From Tetmemena sp. SeJ-2015 (taxonomy: Eukaryota > Ciliophora > Spirotrichea > Sporadotrichida > Oxytrichidae): a DNA stretch of 41,205 nucleotides. Where the stretch lies: the NCBI GenBank assembly GCA_027382625.1, contig JAJKFJ010023886.1, positions 1-41,205 on the forward strand. The letters run 5' to 3'. Position numbers and translations under genes: made by a program. Under the pieces are notes generated by a model that saw only the letters and a list, made by a program, of their open reading frames with translations, ran no database searches and was not told where the DNA came from. Below, in pieces: positions 32,770-41,205 of the stretch. How positions within the stretch are numbered: position 1 is the stretch's first letter; every line of letters starts with the position of its first letter.

Positions 32770-33700
32770 ATCAAAGAAGGCAGTCTAGTAGCGAGGACGA
32801 GACAAAAATGCTCAGAGCGCGAAGGGATATGAGAATTGCGAATTTGAAGAGTTGGAAAAAGAGTTAAGAATCTGATAGAGCAAGTCAAGAATAATAAGTA
32901 GTTTTATTTAGATAAAGAATCACAAGACTCAAAAAAAATATATGCAGAAAAAAAATTTGGGAAGATAAAAAAGCAAAAGCGACATGACTAAACCAATAGG
33001 AGCCTGGACAAGTCATGTTAACTAAATGGATGCTTAGTGAGAAACTGTTGTTCCTTCCACATGTATTGCAGCTTCGAGGGCTGCAAAGAGCTTTTGGTCA
33101 TTATAAGAAATCACTGGTGCAGGCATGTCAAAGCTCATTTAGCTAATGGTGCCTCCAGAGTCGAAATTTCCTTTTAATGATGCAGTGGAGCAGATTTTTA
33201 GTACTGTAAAAAGTGTAACAGGCATTCTCTCAATGTAGAGCTGTGAGCTAATTAAATACCGATTACTGAACACTATTGAAAAAATGCCCTATAAATAAAG
33301 ATGGTGCGATTTGGGGTGGTAGTAATTCTTTACGTCCTTCATTCAGGCACTGCATTTAAACTTGAGATCTTGTGTCTTCCTATTCTCTTTTATTCATTAG
33401 GCAAAAAAAATATATTTAGTTAGGGAGCAGAAGATCAGCAGACATGGGAAACACAAGTTGATCAAGCGTCAAAACATAGAGACATAGATAAATTTAAAGC
33501 GATCTTGAAGAGATAAATATGCAAAGTATGGTAAAATCTGGAAAGCGAAGGTGAAAAGCCGAAGATGAAGAGACCAGACTCAAAATCTGAGGAAGGTAGC
33601 CAAGAGCATTTGTAAAATGATAAGAATAAGAATAACTCAAAATAATATGAGAATACTATGCTTTGGTCTCTCAATCAATTTCAGTTTGTAAAATTAGTAA
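32770..33700 (+). CDS. C2H2 zinc-finger protein (frames broken)
   Basis: The plus strand reads as a basic, charged N-terminal part (EDETKMLRARRDMRIANLKS), then MYCSFEGCKELLVIIRNHWC followed by RHVKAH. This is a C-x4-C-x13-H-x3-H spacing, as in a C2H2 zinc finger (about 33,060-33,150), with a second Cys pair soon after (YCKKCNRHS). A later block is Lys/Asp/Gln-rich (RPDSKSEEGSQEHLQNDKN, about 33,570-33,630). Frame changes occur between the blocks. The gene starts about 50 bp from the first codon of the minus-strand HECT gene, so the two are divergent. Function is probably nucleic-acid binding; target unknown. Confidence 0.55.
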
Positions 33701-34020
33701 AAATCACTAAATAAGTATATTATAACTCTGGTTGTTATTCTCTAATAGTAATTCACAATATAAACTAAGCATTTTGCAAATCCCCTGACGTTAAAATAAG
33801 CTTTTTACAGCTCACGATTTACTATTCGTATTCAAGCTATAATACTTGATTAACATTATGCTTTATCATTTACACTAGGCAATTGTACATATAATTTATT
33901 TTTTGAAATGAGAGTAATTACTATTTTTTCTTTAGGGGCAGTATTCTATATATTTTTTATTTAAAAAATGTCTTGTCTCTACAAATATGTGCGGTCTTGG
34001 CAATGTGAGTGCGATGCAGA
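33701..34020. other. AT-rich spacer
   Basis: AT-rich sequence between the zinc-finger gene and the 3' end of the next minus-strand gene. Nothing recognised. Confidence 0.3.
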
Positions 34021-35800
34021 CTCCCCCCTCTTTATTCGCAAACTTAGACCTCTTTTATTTGCTAATCTTTCAGCAATTTCTTCTCTTTCTACAACTGAAG
34101 CCAGTTTCTGTTTGAGCTGAGTGTTTATGTGCTCTCTGTTGAGGAATCGCCAGAGTCTTTAATTAATTTCTTTTACTCAGCCCCTTGTTGAAGTTTGGCC
34201 TTGATCTATTGTCTTATTCAACAAACTTTTACTTCAGCTGCTCTCTTCTTAAAATATTTATATATATTATATTAAGAACTGTATTGTCTCTATTTTTTTG
34301 ACTTTCTTTTCTACCTGCCACTTTCTTCGTTCTTCATCTTTGACTCTTGAAGCTCAAAACAATCTGGTCTAACCATCTTGCTGAATTCTTCTGCCGAATT
34401 TTAATAACATGTGAAGATATTAATAAATAAATATTGCAATTAGAATCTGTGAAAGTGCTTCTCCAATCCAGTCTAGAGATGCACATCGTCCATCAAACCC
34501 TCTTTCAAGTTTTAGGCTAACTTGGTGAGTTGCCGAAGTGGCATCTGTAGTGGGCGCAGCAGATGCCCGAAGTCAGGTCTCCTGATGCAGAGCACAATCG
34601 AGTAAATTAGTAGTGCGCTACTTTTCCTCCTTTTCATAAACTTTCTTCACAATTTCCTTTTTGATTACACAATTTGGGAATTTAGTAGAGTGCTGATAGC
34701 TTTGTTGCCTAGTTTAAGGAGTTCTGAGCAATCACAAGATATGAGATTATACTTCTTCTTTATGATTTTCTTAGGCTCCAGCTCTGAATCCAATTCATTA
34801 GTGAAGTCAAAAATTTAATTAATCTATATTTGGGAGAAGCTATTTATAATTAGGAAGTCAATGAGGTCCTCTTAACTAGAATATAGTTTAAGACTCACTT
34901 CACTGCTATGCTATGGAAATTGATAGCTGAAATCAGGTGAATGAAAACTATTATGTACTCGCTGCTCTCAGGATCACTGGCTTACAGAACGATTTTTTTC
35001 TGTTAAGGAGCCGTGTTCTTGTTTTTGTTTGGCACAAGTGAGACTTCGTTCTCTCAAGTGAGGCGCTTTATCTTTTTCTATTTTATCTCTGTCCACTTCA
35101 AAGGAATCTTCTTCAAATTGACACTCAGATCAAACACTTCTTTTAATACACTCTCTGTAACTCTTCTGATTTTCCTATATGAGAAAATGTGAGCAAGAAG
35201 TTTTTCTTCAAGCAAGCCAGCTTCTTGAATTTTATAGACTTTCCATGTAATGGTAGTCATGCTGTTTATGCTCTTCATTATCAAGTTCTTCAACTGCATA
35301 CTTCTCACTTTCTTACAAATTAAAGAATCCTCTTTGGATATTGCAGTATCTGTCAACATTTATTAAACTAAAACGATATGAGATATTTCTAGTCAGATGA
35401 TGAGCACTTTAAGTTTTGCACAGTTGAGAGTTGATTTTACAGTGTCTTGATAAAGTGACTTTTGATATCTGGGTCATTAAAAACTGACATAATAGCTGCC
35501 TTCCCACTTCGTATTTGTCCGGATGTGCTATGCGAAACAGGTCAAGTTTTTTTAGCAGCATCAACTCCTGCCTTTAATTTGCTCCCTCTTTGTAGAACAG
35601 AGCTACTATCTAGTCCTCAACACTGATTGGGTGATAAAAGCAAGAATTAATGGCTAAAGAAGGGGAAAAGAGAAAGTTATGTGATTCTTGATCTTTAGCT
35701 TTAGCAGGTCGGCTCTTTCTTTAATGGTCAAGTGGCAAGAGACTTTCCACCCAGATGAGAACCCAATAATTGCAGAAAACTTAGGAAAGAATATCATTTA
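34021..35800 (-). CDS. Unrecognised helical protein with coiled-coil C-terminus (frames broken)
   Basis: Minus-strand blocks: 35,624-35,403 (SVEDQIVALFYKEGANQRQE, KKLDLFRIAHPDKYEVGRQL), 35,359 to TGA 35,054-35,056 (101 residues, KVRSMQLKNLIMKSINSMTT) and about 34,890-34,720 (SSQEDLIDFLIINSFSQIQI). A C-terminal Gln/Lys-rich coil covers about 34,255-34,030 (KAKLQQGAEQKKLIKDSGDS, LQLQKEKKLLKDQQIKEV). A perfect 8-bp stem (GGCATCTG/CAGATGCC, near 34,539-34,567) sits between blocks. TAA/TAG are used as Gln throughout. No domain family recognised. One broken gene is the simplest reading. Confidence 0.45.
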
Positions 35801-36840
35801 TATTAAAAGTTAAGCAACTATTACTTTTAGGTGATTGCGAACATATAAAAACAAGTATCCTTATTATTTTATTTGCTCACTCTAACTTATTGTATTTTAC
35901 TTGTTTTTGCGGTAGTGTTTTGCTATTTCTCTTTATTTTAGACTTGTGATTTAAATTGTTTAAGGATATATTTAACTCTGATCTATAATGTTACCTTCTC
36001 TCTCTTTGACCTTAAGCTAATTTTAAACTAAAGTATTGGCTAGCTTACCTGAAATAAAAACTACGAGTATCCTCTTGTGATGATTATTGTAGCTTTCCTC
36101 ATTATCTCAGCTCTATTGCAAGTATCTCTTTCGTACTGAAGTTCCAACTTTTCTATGAGCTCAAATAATGTACCGCACCAATTAAAAATAATGATGGACT
36201 ATTTTATGTGAAATTGGGCTAAACTCATATCATGTGTTCAAAATAAGAAAATAAGCAAAAGTGTTTTACTTACCTCTATGTTTTAAGAAACACTAAAAGA
36301 GTAGCATGAGTGAAGATAGAAGAGATTATGAAATCCGCTCTCAGCTGTTATGAATTAATAAATGGAAATGACATTACTTATCTATTCTTTTTAATTAAAT
36401 CACTGTTGAGCCTCTGCTTATTATTCAAAAGAAAATTGATTATTAATTGTGATGATCATGTAATCGTATTTGAGATATAATGATGACATTTTGGTCTTAT
36501 TAGGTTTAAGCTTAGGAGCTAGCTTGGAGTCTGTTGAAGTCTCCACCCTAGATCAAACTCAATATCACATCCTGCTCTTTCTTATAAAGTAGAATACCCA
36601 CTATGAGTTATATTTTGTAGGCTTTTAATTAATTTGTAAAGGGACCTCCTCGATCTGGAGTTAGAGTGCTTATCATCGCACTCCAGAATATTCCTAAGCA
36701 GCAGAAGTATCTCTAATGTCACTGAATATTATCCCTCAGCTATACAGAAAACCCATTACATACGGAATTAAAGCATTATGTGCTGGTTTTAATCACTTTG
36801 GTTTTAAGAGCAACACCCGGTTTCCCGAGTATAATCGGAA
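35801..36840. other. Largely non-coding AT-rich region
   Basis: No coherent frame was found over about 1 kb. The composition is AT-rich with local GC patches (for example near 36,640-36,690). No RNA gene, repeat or element ends were recognised. Confidence 0.3.
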
Positions 36841-39765
36841 AACAGAATGTTAAGGAGGCTATATTTACATTCAATACCTGTCTTGGTCCACATCTTATAT
36901 TTGACTCTTAAATGATAGTTGCAGAAGAAATTGAGGAAGAGTGACTCCTTGAACTTGACACTGGGAATAGCCTTGATTAGAATCTCTTAAGCCTGTGACT
37001 TGGGGGTCTTGTTAGATGATCTTGAATGTCTCCTTGAATACCTCCCAAGGATACGATCTTAAGAGGTTCTGGATCACCTAATTAAGGATTACTATCTTGA
37101 TTAGGAGATAAGAAAGGATAATTAAGTTTAGCAGGGACTCAAATTGGTACGAGTTAGTTATTCTCTGAACATTTGAGACTTATACTAACTTTTACAATCT
37201 TAAAATTAAAAGCCAGGATTAAAAAATGTATGAGGGTTGGGCTGGCGACGATGCTTGTGAAGATCTCAACTCGTCTGAGTAGGCGATTGATGAAGGATTC
37301 AGAGTATCTCTTTTATCTGCTCTTCATCTCTCTCTCTCCTCTCTCTCCTCTTACTCCTTGGTAATGGCTTCTTGCTTCTCTTCCAGGTTCTCTTCTTCCT
37401 TCCCTTTTGTGTTATCATAAACACCTTCCTTATTCTCTTACTCCGCCTTCTATTCTTCTGATGATCAATCTGCGGGTTTAGCTTCTACAGCTTATTCATC
37501 TATAGGTTGACTCTCAGCTGCTGACTCTTCCTTCTTCTCCTCCTCCTCTGGAGCTGGCTATGCCTTGGCTTCAGCGGCAGGATGATTATCTCTATCTTTC
37601 TTTTCATCTTCAGTAGCATGAGCGGGAAGTTCCTCTTAGTGGCTCATCTTCATAGTCATTGCGGGCATCTGCATTCAAGCTATCCTAATTTCTCAACTTG
37701 ACATAGATGCTCCAGTCAATAATTCCCTTGAACATCCTCATGATATTGATGCAGTGATTGAAATCCTTTAAGATATTCTCGAAAGCTTAGCAAAGCAAAT
37801 GATTATTTACATTCTCATCAATTACCGACTGAGGTTTCTCGAAAGTGGGGATGCTTGCACCCTTCTACTTCAGCTTCATAGATACTCTATTGTAAAGCTT
37901 GATAATACGACAGTATGTCAAGAGGGACACTTACTCAACTCCTTGATAAATTTCTTGTCGTACTTTCAAGCTACTACCTCCAGCTTTATGGGTGTCCCCA
38001 ATAACGCTTCTATTTATTGTTCAATCTGATCGCTCTCGTGAAAAGTTATGAATAAGTCAAGTTAATATATAGTCATGATATTGTTGAAATTTAACAGGTC
38101 GAGGTTTCTAAGAGAGACATGGTCTCTGCCAACAACTTTCATTTTGCGAGAATTTAGTTTAAATTTAAGCTTAAACTCGGCTGGCATTGAAATTGCAAAC
38201 TGCACTTCTTAAGATCTGGAAGAATTGGTCTACAGCTAAGTCCTCTAAATGAAGAAGACAAGAACCAAGAGAGTAAGTAGTATTTGTGGAACTGGGGCAG
38301 CTCAAGTGATAATAGCCAGCCTAGCATCTTCAGGCCAACCCTGACTTTGTCTTATTTTAAAAGACTCCCTCTTGACTCTTAATTTTATAGATATTGATTG
38401 GAGTTTAGAGGCAGGCGAGGATGGGCATGACTACAGAGTTGTAGATCTCCTAATTTTGGTTGGCGAAGTACTTAATGGCTCCCCTGGAGGTCTGCATCAG
38501 TATCCATGCTAGAGTCTGTCCTTCCTGTCGATGGTTGGCACTGGGACTTCTTAGCCATTTGCAGAGTTTGCAGAGTCCTTCTTCTTGTTCTGTCTTTAAC
38601 GAGATAGACACCAATATAGTTGAAGAAGAATTAAATGATACATTAAGCGACAAATTTTCTTCTAGCTTAGCAAAGAACTCTGCCTTCTTAATGATCTTCT
38701 CATTGATCTTCTGTAGCTCGTTCTCAAGGTTCTAATCAGACTTGATTTTCGTTCTGCTTTTTCTGTGAAGCTCTAGCATTCCTCTTCTTCAAAAGCAGGC
38801 TCAGAAGACCCAGTAGCCAGGCAGCAGCAGCAATAGTATCTGGCTTAGTTGAATTGTCAATTTGAATTTCTTTTGGTTTAACAACTGCCGCAGGAGGTTA
38901 CCTATTTTCTTCAGCGGGTGCTTCAGCCTCCTATTCAGCCTCTTGCTTCTTCTTCTCCTCCTCTTCCTTTTCCTTCTCCTTTTGATCCTACTCAACTCTG
39001 CTTGGCCTCCTTCTTGACCTTCTCATTGAAGTTCTTCTTCTTACTGATTCACTGGCGCGTCTTGGAGGCGTTCTGCCATCTCTTTACAATCTGCTCGTAG
39101 TGAGGAACAGACTTCAGTGCTTCCTACAGCTTGATGTCCCTCTCAGTGTTAATCTCTTACTCAGCCCATAGCATTTTCATTTCATCAACCAGTAATAGGT
39201 GACATAGGCTTTGAATTAAAAAGCATATGTTAATCGAAAAATTAGCTTAACTTTATCATGACAGCGTAAGGTGCTCAAGAAAGACGCATACCGCCTTCTC
39301 CTTTGAGTAATGCGTTGGCAACTAGAGGGATCTTCCTCTCAAAGAATCACTGCAGCTAGACAACAATTAAGATGTCCACATTTTGGTTTTGGCTCTTGTG
39401 GATGATGGCATTCACAATCACATCATCCTAGCAAAATAAAGTGCTAATTAATTTTAATTTATATCTTCTTGGAATTGCAATCTACTACTACGGTGGAGTG
39501 AAGGAGGTTCTGCAATTTCTATTATGGGAGATCTGCATAAGCTGGTTGAGAAAAGTCTGAGTCTACTGAGAGCAGAATACTAGGAAACGGTTCTCAATAT
39601 CGCCTAAAAGTAAGCTAGACTAGACGAAGAGGTCGTCCATCTTCTCGTTCTGATTGTCTCCCTCCTTCTTCTCCCAAACCTTGTTGTCCTTCTCGCTCTC
39701 CTTCACCTTAATCAGCTTGTAAGATATAGAAATCAGCAATCTCCAATCGCCATTCCTTGAATAAG
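36841..39765 (-). CDS. Large unrecognised protein with acidic low-complexity linkers (frames broken)
   Basis: Minus-strand blocks from the 5' side include KESEKDNKVWEKKEGDNQNE (about 39,700), INTERDIKLQEALKSVPHYE, an E/K/A-rich linker (KEKEEEEKKKQEAEQEAEAP) and KKDSANSANGQEVPVPTIDR. A clean 98-codon block follows at 37,930-37,637 (KGASIPTFEKPQSVIDENVN, CINIMRMFKGIIDWSIYVKL), then a second acidic linker (HPAAEAKAQPAPEEEEKKEE). The last block (ESLFLNFFCNYHLRVKYKMW) ends near 36,850. In-frame TGAs, for example near 37,466, are readable as Trp or as damage. A GT-AG interval at 39,428-39,491 may be an intron. The mixture of folded blocks and charged linkers suggests a large multidomain protein. 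No family recognised. Confidence 0.5.
39428..39491 (-). other. Candidate 64-bp intron
   Basis: On the minus strand it begins GTAGTAGTAG and ends TTATTTTGCTAG, with an AT-rich middle. Coding-like blocks lie on both sides and are not in register through it. Size resembles the 68-bp candidate at 26,866-26,933. Confidence 0.35.
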
Positions 39766-40015
39766 AATTATCTTTAATGAACTTTGATGAATAAAAATTA
39801 AATTAATTAATTAAAACGAATCTTCTTCTCATTTAATAAATAAAAAGAAAGCTTAATTATAATTATTCAAATACATTTCAAGCATTATGTACTTAATGTT
39901 AAATTAAATTTGAATTTTAAATTAAACCCCCAGTCCTTTAATAAACCTTATCTATATATTTTAAATAGATTTATTTTAAGGAATTAAATTAAATTTTTAC
40001 CATTTTATTAAAACC
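39766..40015. promoter_or_regulatory. Probable divergent promoter region
   Basis: About 250 very AT-rich bases lie between the presumed start of the minus-strand gene and ATG 40,016 of the plus-strand gene. No specific element was identified; the role is inferred from position and composition. Confidence 0.3.
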
Positions 40016-40734
40016 ATGCAAATTTAGTAAGAGAACACTTTAGAACAACAAAAGAAAGCAGCTAAAGCAAGCTGCCAAGAGCAGCGGTTTCAAGATCCAA
40101 TAAATGGGAAAGAAATGGGAGGCTGTCAGCTCGAAGACAACAATAAAACAACAGGTAGCAGTCTCACTGATAGCAATCAGCACAGCTAGGACAACAATCG
40201 TTGCGTAAACCAGCACTAATTTGCGCGTTCCTCTGTGCCTTACTCTGCCCAAAATACTGACACTGTTGATTCAAATGCTTCTCAAAATAAGGAAGAGAGG
40301 AAGCAGTCAGTTGCTTCAAGCACTTCAAAGAAAGAATCTGCATAAGCAGGCAACAAGCATATCAAGAATTCAGCAATATCATAATCAATCAACTGCTAGA
40401 TGATAAGAAGATTGAACGAAGCACAAAGAAGGAGCGTCTAGCAGCACTTGCAGCATACGAGTCGAGAAGCCACCAGATTATACAGTAGTAGAAACTCACA
40501 GCTCAGGCCTCTATAAAACTTGTCAAGGGTAAGCCAATGATCAAGCACATCATCATAGATTTCGATGATAAGAAGGGTACAAATTCGCAGGCGACTACAA
40601 ATTAGCTATCTTAGAATCAAACTTTAAACTTTAATCGTAATACTAAAAGGGTTGAGACAAAGTAAAAAAGAGTAAGGAAGAGCAAAAAGGAAGGTAGTGA
40701 TGATAATAAAAACCACCAAAACCCCAGAATATGA
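40016..40734 (+). CDS. Unrecognised hydrophilic Gln/Ser-rich protein with basic tail
   Basis: ATG 40,016 opens a frame without TGA (MQIQQENTLEQQKKAAKASC), passing through a Gln/Asn/Ser-rich low-complexity region (NASQNKEERKQSVASSTSKK). Near 40,393 the best text moves to another frame (KKERLAALAAYESRSHQIIQ, IKHIIIDFDDKKGTNS) and continues to TGA 40,732-40,734, ending in a basic tail (KRVRKSKKEGSDDNK). If the first frame is kept instead, it ends at TGA 40,538-40,540 and gives an intact protein of 174 residues. Likely disordered; no domain recognised. It converges on the right partial gene copy, 77 bases away. Confidence 0.5.
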
Positions 40735-40741
40735 TAAGAAA

Positions 40742-40864
40742 GACTCAAAAATAACTACACATCCTATCTCAGTTTCATTTTGACTCTAAGGTATGGATGT
40801 AGTCACCCTTATCAGTAGTAATAGCCAGTTCTCAACATCAACTCCATCGCAAAAATTTTGAGAG
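40742..40864. repeat. Right arm of a long inverted repeat (partner 1-128)
   Basis: Inverted partner of the left edge, 123 bp, with one mismatch and a 5-base deletion relative to the left arm. It covers the last 17 codons of the right-edge gene and about 70 bases beyond its stop. The window continues 341 bp outward, where the left copy cannot be compared. Confidence 0.95.
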
Positions 40865-41205
40865 TGCCACACTATACTCTCGCATTTGAAAGTTGCTTTG
40901 CAGATGAGAAAATTAGGAGTTGCAGCTGTTCCTCATCGCACTTCTAAGTTTCGTGCACATCAATTATTTGATTGATCCTCAAACTCTTCGCCACTAAGCT
41001 CATACCAGTTTGGAGTAGTGCGCGAAGATCTTCCATAGATAGTTTCCTTATCTCAAGATCTCTCCGTAGACTGTAGCTAACATCTATCGTTGAAATGGCA
41101 TAACGTACAAAACTGTGAATCGAGTGAAGCGCGTTATAGACTTCACTAAGCCATTTTATTATAATAATCTGAAATATATTTACGACTAGCTGCTCAGGTG
41201 TGAGA
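40812..41205 (-). CDS. Unrecognised helical protein, right copy (5' part outside window)
   Basis: From 41,204 down to the TGA at 40,812-40,814 the minus strand is one clean frame of 130 sense codons with no TGA and no frame break, using TAG as Gln twice. The text is well-formed and helical (IIIIKWLSEVYNALHSIHSF, RKLSMEDLRALLQTGMSLVA, DEEQLQLLIFSSAKQLSNAR), ending RTGYYY. The left edge holds a near-identical 3' end on the opposite strand. No family was recognised with confidence; the N-terminus is outside the window. Confidence 0.65.

Noticed and set aside
37320..37362. CT-rich microsatellite (TCTCTCTC...)
   Set aside because: On the minus strand it encodes an acidic/basic EERGERE stretch within a larger charged region, so a separate repeat is not needed.
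1..40864. A 40.8-kb Maverick/Polinton-like transposon bounded by terminal inverted repeats
   Set aside because: The repeat arms contain the end of a protein-coding gene that runs outward past the right arm, similarity stops unevenly, and no polymerase B, integrase, packaging ATPase or capsid text was found. A gene duplication explains the arms better.
1..41205. Telomeric repeats, rRNA genes or CRISPR arrays
   Set aside because: Looked for C4A4-, C4A2- and TTAGGG-type runs, conserved rRNA stretches and regularly spaced repeats; none was seen.

Overview
This window is eukaryotic nuclear DNA and reads best as ciliate. No long ORF exists in the standard code. Once TAA and TAG are read as Gln, long protein-like frames appear on both strands, dense with in-frame TAA/TAG; the longest runs 620 codons without a TGA. 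TGA ends several of these frames. It also sits inside others where Trp is expected, most clearly in a HECT domain where TGA replaces the Trp of a W-G-R-S-R-L motif. That points to a code with TAA/TAG = Gln and TGA = stop and possibly Trp, as described for karyorelict ciliates and Condylostoma. The species cannot be named from the sequence. No rRNA, tRNA, CRISPR or bacterial operon signals were seen.

Layout. The 3' end of one gene enters on the + strand (1-53). A near-identical 3' end of a second copy lies on the - strand at the right edge (40,812-41,205), so the window is framed by inverted copies about 40.7 kb apart. Between them: a - gene (293-1,745); a dense + strand block of large unrecognised helical proteins (2,044-13,151) that holds a GC-rich Tc1/mariner-type transposase reading frame (7,843-9,705); and an AT-rich central zone (about 13.2-20.1 kb) with a MITE-like element, a 1-kb nested fold-back element and a dead second Tc1/mariner-type transposase. 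Next come medium genes at 20.2-27 kb. A 5.6-kb - strand gene follows (27,098-32,715), ending in a HERC-like HECT ubiquitin-ligase domain whose catalytic Cys reads as Ser. Last are a divergent C2H2 zinc-finger gene (32,770-33,700), two long - strand genes (34,021-39,765) and a + gene (40,016-40,734).

Most long genes switch frame every few hundred bases, sometimes at homopolymers (A8-A11, C7). This could be true decay (germline-limited or pseudogenic DNA), unrecognised short introns, or indel errors in a long-read assembly. The substitutions in the HECT domain (Cys to Ser, Trp to TAG) cannot be explained by indel errors alone. Apart from ubiquitin ligation, zinc-finger binding and transposition, functions are unrecognised, and no pathway links the genes. 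Gene ends given here are where a coherent frame starts or stops by eye, so boundaries of broken genes are approximate.
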